Assembly: GCF_010093535.1 (NCBI RefSeq)
Contig: NW_022985175.1
Location: forward strand, 1-64,000
Source of the DNA: Lindgomyces ingoldianus
Lineage: Eukaryota > Ascomycota > Dothideomycetes > Pleosporales > Lindgomycetaceae
Direction of reading: 5' to 3'
DNA: 64,000 nucleotides
This document shows, piece after piece, positions 36,859 to 49,651 of this stretch (its first letter is position 1; every line of letters starts with the position of its first letter). The position numbers and the translations under genes were made by a program. The notes under the pieces are model-generated. The model was not told the DNA's origin. It saw only the letters and a program-made list of their open reading frames with translations, and made no database searches.

Positions 36859-39332
36859 GCTACCATAACTTCCAATCCTAGAGAGAGATGAACACGGATA
36901 CAGAACGCAAAAAGGGAGATTGTAGATCGGATTCGGCGAGAGCCTTGTAACACTATCATGATTTGGGTTTTCAGTTTCGGGTAGGTGGGGCGAGATGGAA
37001 CAAGGCATTTTCTGTGGCGTTTTCGGGGGCGGGTTTCAGATTTTCACTTCACAGCTTGCATACCTTGTCGCTATCACATCACACCATCACATATCACACA
37101 CTTCTATCCACCACCCACAACTCCTACCTCATCACTTCATATTGTCTTCCAATAGCACATGTACCCCACACGGCATACACTCACTCCTTTCTCTTCCCTT
37201 CTTTGTCTTTCAACTTTGTCTTGCACCATCCTCATCATCGATTCGCTACCTTCCCTCATAATTCCAAGAACGCAAGGACGGGACAGTTTCGCTCTTGCTT
37301 TTGCTCTGCTTTTGCTCTGGGAAGCCCACCTGTTTAGGTAGGCTATAGCTACTACGCTACACACTGCACTGCACTACTCGCTACACTTTTTCAAGGGATT
37401 AAGATTAAGGTTGGGTGGGGTCTTTATATACCACACCAGCACCCCTAGGGTCGGACTGTAGGTAGCTGTTTGGCTGTTTGGTGTTACAGATGTGGGTATA
37501 GATAGCGTGCGCTCGAGGCCCTGGGGACTGCTGTAATGGGCTCGAACGCTTGTATAACGCTGCCCACGAGATGAGTGATGGATGGATTGATAGGGGAATG
37601 ACATTTTCAATGTATATCATGCATGCCAGTTTGAGCGTTGTGATGTGCTCTTCGTCTTGTAAATTGCAGGGTATGGGTTGTGAGAGACTAACATGGCAGG
37701 GTTGTCTACGACCATGGCCGCGACCAAAATACAGACCAAGACTATCCGCAAGGTGGAGACAGAATGATGTATCGCTTAGGGGGAGATCAAACATCGGCTA
37801 CAGGGGTGACGTATTTGGGCTTTGGTTTCTTCATCCTTCAAACTCCTGGTTCTCGGGGTGTGTGCACTCGTGTGGGATTTCGCCCCGAGCCGACCCTTCC
37901 GAGGGTTCTTCCCCAGTTCCTTCCGTTTTGCTGCCACTGCCGCCGCGCTCACGGGGGGATTTGGAAGGATCCTAGGAGAGGGAAAGGAGTGGTGTGCAGG
38001 ATTTGAGATGCGACAAACTTAGGTAGTCGATGGGGGCTAAGTTGAGTGCTTCATGTGACCTATCCAAAAACTCTCTGATAGAGCTTAGCCCTTGAGAAAA
38101 ACTGAATTATGGAATAGTGGACATCGAAATAGGACAGAAAATGAGAAATATGTTTTGAGGAGGAACCTAAGGAATAGTGACAGGAAGGTCTGCGTTTCCT
38201 GTCGCTAAGAATCTAAGGAGAGCAACTACTTTTCTACTTTTTCCTAATGCTGGGCGATCAATACTTTGCTAAGAAATTCCGTGCAATAGGCTACATTAAT
38301 ACTCTAACGCTAGAACAGAGTAGGTGATTAGTGTCCAGCAAAGGTCTACCACCATTACGAATCATTTATCTAGACGAATTCTATGTTGGAAGGTACAAGA
38401 TGAAATCTGTGACCCTCATTCCTTCTTAACTGCGCCTCCTTAATCCCCTCCCCATTTCAACATCCGCCATATCTGTTAATCCCATTAACCTTTTTCTAAC
38501 ACTTCCCTCACATTAATGACTAGGTGGGCAACAGGCCTATTAAACACCACATTCCTCTCACAGAACGCCTTTCTCGTGGGACTAAACCCATGACTAAAAG
38601 CGTTAATAACACGCTGAGCGCTAGCCAAGCGAATAACCTAGCCTTTGATACGGAGGGAATAACTCTAGGCTTGTAGTATCGCACCTTTATCTTCCCGGTA
38701 TTAATGTTGTACATTTGATGAAACATATCCCAGGCTCCGTGGTACGAATACCGGTCTATCGAGATACCCTTCTATTTCGTCCAGGTAAAAAAATGTTATG
38801 GGGTTCATCATCACTACATTACTCATAATATTAGGCATGAGGGACATCGCTTTCATAACCTTAAGCCACCCTTTAATTCCATTTCGGCTCTCGGAAGGTC
38901 AGCGTCCACGACACGATCGGAGACATAGGTACCAGTTGGGCTATTGACTATCCTAGCTGTCAAGTTGACAATAGCATACGGGTAACGCTAATCATAGTTC
39001 CCTTTATGCACCCCTTTGAATATAATATTCGGTATCTTTCTAGATATGCGAACTTGGAATTTATCTCAGTTGACCCAAGGGCTACCATCCGCACCTAGTA
39101 TTCCCGCAAGTATCATTGCGTACATGATTCTGCTCTCCTTGTAGTCTGTCGGCCTTTAAATGACAAAAGCAGCGTTTCCACCAGGAAGTAGTACGATTCG
39201 ACTCAGGCTTTCTAGACAAGTTACGTCTCACTTATCATATACTTTTGTTTGCTTCACCTGACAGCAGGGGTCAATACGATTGAGTTACGGTTCGATTGAA
39301 GCTGCTTGTACTTCTCAACTTTTCACTAAAAG
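36859..39332. other. Intergenic, 2.5 kb, coding-like debris on the minus strand
   Basis: 36859-38040 is 3' flank with chance open frames. From about 38500 to 39200 the minus strand shows broken pieces that look like protein (for example DEIEGYLDRPVFVPRS and TYVSDRVVDADLPR) interrupted by stops. I do not recognise them. They may be the upstream part of a decayed mobile element or of a lost gene. Confidence 0.3.
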
Positions 39333-39903
39333 TTACGACGTAACTGTTAAAGCTTTTAGAGTAGCAGGGTCCCCCTTACTCTTGATATGGCACGCGAGGT
39401 TATTCAATTCACTGAAAACAACCTTATAACGTAGCCAGTTCTTCTGGAGTTGCAAAGCTTCAATTGTAGAGCCTGAGAGATGATTACGGTCACAAGTAAC
39501 TGTCCTTTTCCCCCCGCTGAAGGCTCTCTCGCAGTCGCTCTCGCAGTCGCAGCTCGTGGGGGGTATACATAGGAAATCAAGTGCCATCTCAAAATAGTCT
39601 ACCTCAATCGTATACTGCTCACCTTTAAGCCTCATCAATCGAATCGTAACAGTTAAAAATGTAGTTACGTTTGTTTGCCTCACGTGATCGTAGGTAGAGC
39701 AAAAGTATCAATCGTACTACTTCCTGTTGGAAACGCTGGACAAAAGTTGAATCGTTCTTAGGCGATAATGCATTATAGAGGCCAGGCCTATCAGCGGGAT
39801 TAAAGAGGACAGCATTGCCGTACCTAAGTGGTGTCTCGTCCACTTGAGACAGTAACATCCCCGACTCCCCTTCGCCATACTTGGAGGCCTTAGTGATGTT
39901 CAA
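39333..39903 (-). pseudogene. Decayed hAT transposase, C-terminal dimerisation domain
   Basis: Two minus-strand frames overlap with a shift at about 39625-39683. The downstream piece carries the hAT C-terminal dimerisation pattern: YFEMALDFLCIPP, then SDCERAFSGGKRTV, CDRNHLSG and IEALQLQKNWL. In intact hAT enzymes this region holds the SADCER..FS..GR motif. The upstream piece (DETPLRYGNAVLFNP) fits the segment before it. The catalytic DDE part was not found in readable form. This may be a relic of the enzyme that moved the three TIR elements in this window. Confidence 0.7.
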
Positions 39904-41161
39904 AATCCTTTCTGGAGGGGGTATGGTGGGAAATATAGTAGAGTAGATTTGAATGCAGAGAACAATGGCATGATAAAGTATTGAATTTATAGGTATATAG
40001 GTATATAAACGCCCAGCACATTATCCATGACATGCTGAGAATGCGCGACTGCACTTCAAACCGCCGCATATTTGTCCGGCATTTGTTAATAGTAGTGAAA
40101 CAGGCTAGTAGGATTAGCTTCAGTGCTTCCAGCTTGCATCGACCGTAGCGTCTAACGAAACTCCAACGAAGGACTCTAGTTAACCGCACTAGTGATAAGC
40201 GGCACGATGAACTGCGGAAGTATGACTAGGAGCAGGAGAAGCAAAACAAGCCATTTATTAGAAGACCTTGGAATCAGTGGGATTTTGAAGGTAGTTATGT
40301 GGTTCAGCTATGGAAGTCTTAATCCCCGGTTATGGACTAAAAAAAGAGGAGAATTTTGGGAAATATATTGGGGGAGAGTAAGGTTGGGTAGTGTTTGACC
40401 TTATATCCCATTCCTCTTAGTAGAGTGGTAGGATCAAGGGATAGGAGAATAGACAGATCAAGCTGCTTGGAGGGATGACGCCTTCCTGTGGCCCAGGTGC
40501 GCCTTTAGTACCTTTTGAAACACAGAGAAATGGGACTCTGTTGTCAACGTTCCCAACAGTCCGTGGGACCTAGCCCTCATAACTGCTGGCGTTGCATACG
40601 GTCGAATTGCGAGCTACGCACTTTATATCCAGGATAGGAGACCTCGAAACTACGCAGCGGGGTTTGTCGCATTCCTGGTACAGAAACCTTCCTTCCCTGT
40701 GCCTCAACAGCCCCTACTGCGGTTACTATAGCTCCTATTGCCTTCACTATAGCTCCTATTACCTTCACTATAGCTCCTATTACCTTCACTATAGCTCCTA
40801 TTACCTTCACTATAGCTCCTATTACCTTCACTATAGCTCCTTGGCCATTGCCATGGCCCTCACTGCCCCTGACATCATAGATGTAAATAAATACTCAGCA
40901 ACAGAGCACTTAGACTTAACACAATACACTTCACTTCATCAGCTTCTTACATAGCTGCATGCTTACATCGCCTCTCCATTTGCAACAGGGTTTCTATTTC
41001 GTATGCGGGCCGTAGACTATACTGTTCTGCTGCAGATGGTTACAGGCCAGAGGTCATCTTTGTAGGGATGTTTAGGCTGCTCTTAAACAGAGGCAGTTCA
41101 GTACATAGGGATTGACCTTAAAAAAAGTTCTGGGTTGGTCTTCTTCAACGAGAAAAGTATA
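39904..41161. other. Intergenic with a tandem repeat
   Basis: No gene recognised. The only clear structure is the 21-base tandem repeat at 40725-40842. Open frames over that repeat on both strands are products of the repeat itself. Confidence 0.4.
40725..40842. repeat. 21-base tandem repeat, five full units plus a part
   Basis: The unit actatagctcctattaccttc is repeated head to tail. The first unit differs by one base (attgcc for attacc) and the last is cut after 13 bases. Because 21 is a multiple of 3, all frames stay open, and the minus strand encodes a seven-residue repeat (VIGAIVK). No signal peptide or partner exon was seen, so I treat it as a minisatellite rather than a gene. Confidence 0.9.
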
Positions 41162-41996
41162 CAGGGCTTCCTAACGGTCCGTTCTACGGTCCGTATAGGT
41201 GAACCGCAACGGTCACGTGTTAAGTCAGAATGTACCCCGTTCGTGAGCTGTACTGTACGGCGAATAATGCCCTAGGTAAGGTACGTAGTACGGATCATAT
41301 TACCCTTTTAGGGTGTTTTTATGCCAATTCTAGAGGATTATGAGGGCCCCGGTTAGCTAAAAGTTTCGCATGGACGATTGATTCTCTTTCTACTTATTTT
41401 AACGTATCTATCCGCAGCCTGCTGTCTGAAAAATGCCCACTACTAATCATTTTATATTGCAGATTTACTCATCCTTACATCTTGCTGCTTCACAGGCCTC
41501 ATCTAGTTAATTAGATACTCTATTGTCCATTTTGCGTAGCCTTGGGCTGCAGAAGTTAAGTACTCTCTGCACCACGTCTCCTACCTTACCTAGCGATAGT
41601 ACGCTGTTTGTAACGGAGATCAATTGCAGCAGGGCAAGATAAGATGCCTCTAGCTATACTGTTAGTGCTTTAAGTCAAGCTCTTAAGGTGCTGCAAAGAT
41701 AGTGAGCAGCAAGCGTTTAGACCTCTCTACTTATGTTCCTAGAATGGATTAGTTATCTAATATCCATATAGAACTTAATAATGCTTCTTTAGAGATCTGA
41801 AATCTTAGCTTTTTCACCTAGAGCACGGCGTGCTTGAATTGAATTGTACTACTTTTACAGATCACGTGGGCCGTAACGGTTATAACACGTGCACCTACCT
41901 CTCATCCTCCCTGCCGTACCAACGTACACAAAATCTCACGCGTACAGGTATCAAAATTGCCCAATCGTATAGTACCACACCTCGCTGAAAGCGCTG
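41162..41996. mobile_element. hAT-like TIR element, copy 3 (835 bases)
   Basis: It starts cagggcttcctaacgg and ends gctgaaagcgctg, related to the ends of copies 1 and 2. Its inner sequence follows copy 1 with deletions. The 8 bases on the left (aaagtata) and right (aaaatata) differ by a single G/A, which fits an 8-base hAT target duplication. There is no open frame. Confidence 0.7.
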
Positions 41997-43336
41997 AAAA
42001 TATAGACGTAGTACGCGTATATGATTGGGTATCTCCTACATACGGCCTTCGCACGTGACCTGTAGTTCACTGTAACTACTAGTAGTACTACGAACGTTGC
42101 GAATGCTGTTTGCTATGACGATAAAAGCCTCAGCTGAAGAGTTTGCTATTAATCCGGGACAGCTCAAAGCACAAATGCTAAGCTGGGGATGGATTGTGAT
42201 CCACTCATGCGGGCTGAACTGCCCTTTTGCATTTGTAACGCCCTCCTATGCTTACGAGAGACTTCTGTTGGTGACATGGAGTGTCAGCTGGGCTTTGTAA
42301 TGCGCCCTCAAAAGGTAGATGGCCCACCTATTTTGAATTGTCTGCATCTTCGCTCTGCGTGAATCATGGTCAAGTAATTGCCGGATGAAGCAAAAACAAC
42401 AGAAAAGCTTGGCTTCCTATGTGGCTACGTGGTTTTTGCCGGCTTAGGCTTACCGAATGAATCCTCGTGAGGAACCTAGACAAATCATTCGTAGTATTAG
42501 GGAAGGTTGTAGAAGAAGATATTTATGGGGCCCCTTTTGTGATTGTGAAATCTCATCAATTAACGGTGGCCGTAAGGCTTGCTGAAGCTATTCGGGGAGC
42601 CTTGCCGCGCCTCGATTTACAGCCTTCAGGATTCATGGAGGTAGTGCATTAATTTTTTGGCTTTCGAGTTCACCAATTCGAGTTTACGAATAATTACTTG
42701 CTGTGTGCTTTGTCTAGACCAAACAATGGCAGAGTCCAGCGGAAAGCGAATGCAATACCTATTTTGAATCATGCTACAGGGTAGCTATATCGAGGCCCCT
42801 CATCTTGAGAAGAGCCTCAAGCTAGACTCAGTGGATCCAATGGCAGAGATTCGGGGCGTTATAGGAGATATTCTTGTGCTAATACTGCGTATTAATCTTA
42901 CCCGGGGTTTCAGCTGAACAGTGCCACGGTTAGGCTGTGCAATCAGCTATGCGATAGGTCCGGAAATGTGCGACAGCAGAACATGATTGAGTGAGAGGAT
43001 AGGCATGGCGTTCGTTACCTGAGAGTAGGCATATGAATTGGCTCCTGTTGGAACAAATGTGCGTCGCTCTCTCCCTCATGGAAATAGCGCTAGGCTAATT
43101 GGGGAAAATGCACTGCTGGTCCGGCCCCCACCAAAGGCAACGTCGCGATGCCATGCCCTTCCACACTCCCCCATCTTCAGCCTCAATCGTAGAAGCACTG
43201 CCGCGACATGAGCTCCCATTTACGACTGAATCCGGCGTCGACCAATGTATGGTGTGGGCAGTGTGGGAATGGATATATATACGCCTGAACCTTCCCCCTG
43301 TAGTTAAATTCCCAAGCCTTATCTCTCCAACTCAAA
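41997..43336. other. Intergenic, 1.3 kb
   Basis: No gene recognised. Short open frames at 42097-42300 and 42467-42652 have no support. A TATA-like run (atatatatac, about 43273-43282) lies some 55-65 bases upstream of the next start codon and is probably its promoter. Confidence 0.4.
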
Positions 43337-45116
43337 ATGAAATCTTCCGAGAATAGTCCTGTCACTTCTCCTCGATCTCGTCGGATAACATTTTTGTCTT
43401 CATCACTTGGCAGTGTCGCTACAGATGTAGCCGCACGCTGCAAGGCTGTTCTCGAAAGCACACACACAACTGTCTGCGGAGCAATAATTTTCTTGCCCAA
43501 AGCGTTCGCGATCCCAATACCAAAGCCAGGCTACCCACTCCTGGAGCCTCCTGCATCATCATATCTCGAGTTTCAAGCTACACCGTCAAACGACTCCACT
43601 GTTATCGCCGACTCGAAGTATTTCTCCGACCGCTCCCTCCAGTTCGGGTCCTGGATCCAGAGAGCGAAGCACATTCGTTCCTCCCAAAACTTCGCGCTTT
43701 GTACTGGAAACCTTTCCCTAGCTCTCGCCGACGTAGGCGCAGCCTACCAAACGAGCTCAAATGGCTCCACAACTATACTCACACTTCTTCCAGCAGCAGG
43801 AGCTCTGATTGGAGCTCCTGCCGAAGAGTTGTGGGTCTTGTATAAGCTGATGCCGCTGGCCGGAGTATTATCCGTCGCCCTCTCTCTAGGTGGAAACATT
43901 ATCCCTCGCCGCATCAACGATTACACAAATCCTGATGGGCTCCTGGACAGGGGCGCGGGTGGCACTACAGCTGCTGAAAGCCCGCAAGGATCGCTGAGGA
44001 ATGTTACAATTATTGATTTGACGAGTGAGGGAACAGAAACCCAAAGAAAAGCGGAAGAGTTTGCGGATATGGTGCATATGAAGGCCGCATCTGAGAGTCT
44101 TCGTCCTAAGCACAAGCCCAAATTAGAGATCACCGTCGGGATCATTATACTCTGTGCCTGCCTATCCTTAATACTCACCGCATGCTGGATTCTACAATCA
44201 GGCGCAATAGTCGTCTGGTGGTGCACTGTAAGTCTGCCGTCTCCATCCACCGAGATTTTTACTAATTTCAAAGGGCAAAAATTGGATGTTTCTTTGGTAC
44301 GGTCTTACCGTAATGTCTAGCCTGCTCGAAAATATATCGGGTACACCATTCAGCAAATCGTGGACTATTCGAGTCTCTAAACTCCAACCCCTCGAGAAGA
44401 TGCACTACCTTGCTACCACACGAGCCGATCCAATATCAGCTCACTCTCCAGCATCTAGCAGAGAAAACCTGATAGCAGTTTCGGCTAAGGAAGAGAGATC
44501 AATTTCCTCCAAGAAGGATGAGCATGAGACCGTCAAGACCATTGAATTTGCCAACGGTGTTTTCCCACTTGAGGAAACCAATTTACTTAAAGAACTCAGG
44601 AAAGTCTACCGGAAAAAAGGCTACAAGGCAAAGAGTAGCCAGATCATCATCGAGAAGACATCAACTACTTCATCTAACACAGTCTACGTGATATTCAGCA
44701 TCCAGGGTGTTCACAGACGCAACGCAGCCTTCCGCCTGTTCTCCAAACTCATTGCCGTCGGCGTCTTCGTTTTCTCCACCGCACTCTTCGCCAGTTCGGC
44801 ACTTGTAACTATCCTAGCCGCTACTCTCACTATGACCTTGGTTCTGTTCGCCGGAATATTTGGGCGCGTCGCCGCAATGTGGATCTCCACGGTCATCATG
44901 AGGGACAAGCACATAATTCATCTCGTTGTGAAGGAAGAACAGGCCGACCGATATATGAAGGCGCTACTAGCAAGGAAGGGGTTGATTTACGAGGTACTCG
45001 GTCATGTTATCACAAATGGGAAATGTCTGCGGAGGTATGGCCTTGGTTTGCGATGGAGTATGTTGCTTGGGGTGTTGGCGCCGCCTTTTCATCTCAAGAA
45101 GGTTGCAGCCTCGTAG
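43337..45116 (+). CDS. Membrane protein of unknown function
   Basis: Two exons, 43337-44227 and 44274-45116, with a 46-base intron (gtaagt..ttcaaag), joined in phase to 577 residues. Hydrophobic helices lie at about residues 43-57, 140-155, 165-182, 267-285 (TVGIIILCACLSLIL), right after the intron (WMFLWYGLTVMSSLL) and as a pair near 44740-44880 (KLIAVGVFVFSTALF; LVTILAATLTMTLVLFAGIFG). Between them are soluble loops with charged residues. I recognise no family motif. It stands alone, with gaps of more than 1 kb on each side. Confidence 0.65.
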
Positions 45117-46157
45117 AAGTCCTTGTAGGCTGAGAATGAGAAGTTCAAGTGGAACTATTACATTATATGTACTTATAGTCCGTAATAAATGGTCGAGGCC
45201 CCAAAGCTGTCCTGTAAATGTGGATCCCATCCTAGTTTAAGGAGAAAATGAAGATGGAAATGGCGTGTCGTTAATTAGAGACTAAAGATATGAAAAGGTT
45301 GTTATTCAATTGGTGGAGAAGCTTGTATGATAGAGAGCACCGAGCATTGGCCCCAAAATTGCGGCATTGAGGCTCTTCTAGCTGAGCACATGCGGAAGTG
45401 GTTGGGTCTCAGCCTCCTGTGTTGTCATCGAGCTGACGCATCCATCATGTGGGCTGAAACTCGCTCCGCCTTACGGAGCTGACTTTTCTGAAAATTTCCC
45501 TTTATTAGACGACTGTTGTGGAGGGCGGAGTACTCGGTAGAACCTTAAACATATTTGTGGACTTACTTGAGTTCTAAGAGTAAAACCTAGGATTTCGAGG
45601 TCACAACAAAAGCGGGGGTTCCAAACCGTTTCGCATGTCACTTTCCGTCATCAACTTCCATCCTTCGTCTTATCGCCTCCCTCGTAGCTGTACCCCTCAC
45701 TGTTTCTTGCATTCTCTTACATTCTTTGGTCTAGGGTCAGGTTTCTCGGCGGAACGCACTCTCGATGCGAGACCACAGCCTTAATTATTCTCTTGAAGCT
45801 ACTTTATCTGTTGAGTTGCTAGTTTAACGATTCGTATGTCGGTAGTTGCGTGGTTACTTTAGCAGGTAATTATCATGCATCGCGCAAGACTGCCTAGAAC
45901 ATTATGTATTCTCACGAGAAAAGTTATGGGTCGGGCCGAGCCTTTCGAATACGGGTCAGCGCTTAGGTTCAGGGGGAAGGATTCGGCCCCACCTCAATGT
46001 TGAGAAATTGATCGAGTAATCGATGAATGTCAGTTCCTCTACCTGGTTATATTATATGCGACTGTCCCTTTCGTTGATCAGCCTTCCTTCGACGTTAGAT
46101 TTGTCCACATGTCCCTCTTGCAACTCTTTCCGATATATATTCAACTCTCAAAGAACC
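45117..46157. other. Intergenic, 1.0 kb
   Basis: Nothing recognised. It is the 3' flank of the membrane-protein gene and the former promoter of the pseudogene that begins at 46158. Confidence 0.4.
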
Positions 46158-47888
46158 ATGGCCTTCTCCCAATTGGTTGTGGCGCCGAGGACTAGGAAAT
46201 CAAAGGTTCATAGGGAAGTTCCGGCTCTAATGACACTCTCCTTCATCTTTGGAATTCTTTTCGCAGTCGCGCAATATGTCTTTTACATGTTTATAGAGAG
46301 CAAGCCCATCACTGACGACGAGGAACAACGGTAGATCTCACAAATCGGGACCAGTTTTGCATTTATTGTCAAATCTTTCTTCACGATCTCTACCACCCCG
46401 GTGTACAAAGTATGCAAAACGTCTATTACGCTGAAATGTGTCGACTCCTTATACAGAGCTAGATACGAACCCAAGAAATTCAGTATCTGACTACGCAATT
46501 TCCAGCTTGTGACTTAGGAAGCGCTGTGGTTATTATTCAAATCCACTAGCAACTTATTCTTCAGTCTCCTTCCTTTATCGGCTGCATTCACTCCTGGAAC
46601 TATCATCATAAAATCGAATACCCAGACAATGTCTCGTCCCTTTCAGACACTAGAAGCCGATTTCGTCTCTGAGGAGTACTAAGAACCAAGGGACCGTAAA
46701 GTAATTTGATGGACTCGATTGGGACGCCCCTAGGCGGATCTTAATATCATTTCCGCTTTAAACATCTCAACAAACCTAATAGCACCCGTTGCCCGTTACG
46801 ATTTTGGAACGAATCTCTCGTATTCAACTTCTTTCCACGGCCTAGCGCTATCTCGCGGCACGGATTCGAATAGTGTCACAGAATTTGTTGCCCGTGCTCT
46901 ATCCGAGTTCGCAGATCCTATGAAAATGAACGTTCCTCTTGCAGTATTTGTCCTAGGCAAAAGTTTTGTGCTTGATATGAACGGATCCTACTTCAACCAA
47001 GTTCATTCTTTGGGCCCGGAATCTCCCATGCTCCTATTGATGTTCTCTCATCCGATATCTCGAGAACGTTTGTCTTTATCGGTCATGGCCAAAACTGTTC
47101 CACCCTCTTCTCCTGCCAGTTTTACAATGCAGCTTATCAAGTGCGCTTTGATCTTTTAAGTAATGGGAAACAGAATATCACCACAGACCGGGAATTGTCG
47201 AACCTATCAACCTGTCAGACTTAGCACGCCTTGCCTCACAAGCCTCTTACCTAGACTTCTTATCTAGCAAAACTCTAGTGTTATATCTGTGATAGTGAGT
47301 TACCTTCAATACGTGGATCGCATGCTCACTTTACTTCTCCGGGACGTCCACAGTAGTTGCGTATCCACATTCCCATTGGTGGCTGCGGACATGAAAATAA
47401 AAGCACTTGTCTTAGGGGGGTTCGTTAAGAACGACACCGCAACATTTGCGAACGAATTACAGACGGAATACGAGTCAATGATGAAAATATCACAATTAGC
47501 GCGAGACGTGTGGTAGACTTCAAATCTTGGAATGCAGAACATCGTTTATGGCAACAATGTCAAAAACATCACTGTCGATACAATAATCTCATACTTTTGG
47601 TCTCAGTTCCAATATGTTACAAGAGGCCTCGTGATTTTTTACGGCGTCAGCGCTTTTGTCACTGCAGTGTGTCTGGAAATGGGGTTTCAGGCGATGCTGA
47701 AGACGAATCGTAGCTTCTCCCACAATTTTCCGGGCGTCTTTTGGTTTGTTAGGAGATTGGAGCTCGACTTCGATGCGAGCAAAGATGAGAGAAGGGTTGC
47801 GGATCCATTGCCTAAGGAATTCAGAGATATTGTTTTGAGGCAGGAACACATCTCACGAGGAGGGTTGAAGAGATCCACAATACAATGA
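46158..47888 (+). pseudogene. Decayed multi-TM protein, paralogue of the gene at 53557-55811
   Basis: It opens MAFSQLVVAP, has one helix (ALMTLSFIFGILFAVAQYVFYMF), then TAG at 46332-46334 where a Trp codon is likely, and continues in frame (IGTSFAFIVKSFF) to 46489. Further broken pieces follow, and an open frame at 47532-47888 holds the C-terminal helix (LVIFYGVSAFVTAVCLEMGF). The order (N-terminal helix, GT..AF.. segment, long outer domain, C-terminal helix, short tail) parallels the living gene at 53557-55811 on the other strand. Several stops and shifts exclude function. The relationship rests on layout and short matches, not on an alignment. Confidence 0.6.
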
Positions 47889-48334
47889 GCTGCTAATACT
47901 CCGTTACAAAATTACAATGTGAAAAGAATCGTGCTGCATTATTGAGGGAGGATTACTCGCTCGACCTAACTTTCGTCGAATGATTGGAGAGTTTAATCAT
48001 CGACTAGGATACTTGTTCAAGCTAGCCAACTTTTGGTGCCGAAGATAGGCACTTCAACCAATCGCGTCGCTGGGCTCCAACCACCTACATTCCACCCATA
48101 CTACCGCTGACGGCCACAACAGAAGTTATATACCTCTTGACAGTCGGTGCTTGATTCCTAGCTCTGGCAACTATGTTTTACTTAATAAGTATTACGCTTG
48201 GAGTTTCGCGGAAAGGGAACAACCGATACTTTTCCTCGAAGACATGACTACTTGGAACCCGCCTCAAGGCTCTCTGTCAGTGATAAAACTGGTGACTTTT
48301 CTTTTAAACTGCAGCCTTCACTCGGTTCTCAAAT
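47889..48334. other. Short intergenic region between two pseudogenes
   Basis: No gene or repeat recognised in about 450 bases. Confidence 0.4.
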
Positions 48335-49310
48335 ATGTCAACAACAACTGGCAAGCCAGCCTTCATAACCGGCTGCAGCGCTTGTGGCCTCGGACCCTAC
48401 CTCTCCCTCTCCTTCGCCAAACGAGGTCTCTTGGTCTTCGCAACTGCACGCAACGTATCGAAAATACCACTCAACCTTACTTCTCTCTCTAACGTCGAAG
48501 TCCTCACTCTTGACACATAGAACTTAATCGCCGCTGCAGTAGATGCTGTATCGAAATCCACAGGCGGGAAGCTGGATTACTTAATCAACAACGTAGGCTC
48601 TGGTCTCGTGGCACCGTTTCTTGACACCAATCTTAAATAGACTCACAATACCTTTGACGTGAACTTTTAGGGCGTGTTGCAGTGTTTACAGGGGGGTTAA
48701 AGAGCTACTGATTACGGCGAAGGGGACAGTGGTAAACGTGAGTAGCATTGCAGGAGTTGCACCAAATCTTTATGAAAGTACATCTGCCATCTTCGGAAAT
48801 GTTTGAGTTACGCATGGACGTGTTGATCCTTCAAACAAGTATATACAATGCTTCCAAGCCGCCATCACCCAATTCAGCTCCACAATTAGACTTGAACTCA
48901 CGCCTTTAGGAGTTAGAGTCGTAACGACTATCGTTGGAATGGTCAAGTCGGCCTGGTACTCAAATAGTATTCCGTCATTGTCCCTACCTGAGGATTCGTA
49001 CTACGGCCCTGTGGTGGAGCAAATCGAAGATGGATTGACCGGAGCTGAGAACAAAAAGAGGGGAATGAACGTCGATATATTCGCTGAAGGATTAGTGGTT
49101 GGGGTGCCGAAAGGTGGGAAGAAAGATGTTTTGGAGAGGTTCACTGGTGGGAATGGTTTGGTGGTTGCAGTTCCTGCCAAGATGGGTCAAGGTGAGTTTC
49201 ACCTCCGAGAATTTCTGATATTAGATCACGCTAAGAATTGGGTGCAGGATAGTGCGATGATGGATCGGGCTGGATTAGGCAAGTTGGCGAGTGCTAGAAA
49301 GAATGCCTAG
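48335..49310 (+). pseudogene. Broken short-chain dehydrogenase (AYR1-like)
   Basis: The Rossmann start is visible (KPAFITGCSACGLG, GLLVFATARNVS), then KLDYLINNVGSG, the SSIAGVAPN segment, the active-site YNASK at about 48845-48860 and VRVVTTIVGMVKS. This order matches the 1-acyl-dihydroxyacetone-phosphate reductase (AYR1-like) branch of the family. Stops lie at 48518-48520, 48637-48639 and further on, and a missing base right after YNASK (about 48862) shifts the frame. The last 370 bases are open again. Altered Gly residues in the cofactor loop (GCSACGLG, usually GCSxGGIG) also argue against function. Confidence 0.75.
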
Positions 49311-49651
49311 CCATATTGTGAGAGGCATGTCGACGTTGCACGGTTAATACCAACGAATCTGCCCTTTTCTGCCTTGGCGGAAGACTTCCCACATTTGCGA
49401 TTACTTCCGCATCGCAATTATTTCAATACGATTGGAGTGGTCCCAGATGCTCAAAATTGCACTATTTCCAAATAAGCAATATGGTTTGAACGCTTTTGAT
49501 GGGCTCTAAAGGGCGAGTTTGGAGGCTGTGCCCTTTTGCTATCCTCGAGTAGATATTTAAAATGCAATGGAGTGGGAGATGTGATATTTTCCAGATAGGA
49601 GGCTTCGAGAATATCTGGGGCTTTGTATTCGAAGTGTTTCAATCGCCCACC
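49311..49651. other. Intergenic, 340 bases
   Basis: Promoter of the secreted-protein gene that starts at 49652. No clear site was seen. Confidence 0.4.

Noticed and set aside
37374..37794. Overlapping minus-strand frames of up to 129 codons
   Set aside because: No family features and low-complexity Ser/Pro/Tyr composition; they sit in the 3' flank of the 7-TM gene.
40592..40954. 120-codon frame over the 21-base repeat
   Set aside because: It is open only because the repeat unit is a multiple of three.
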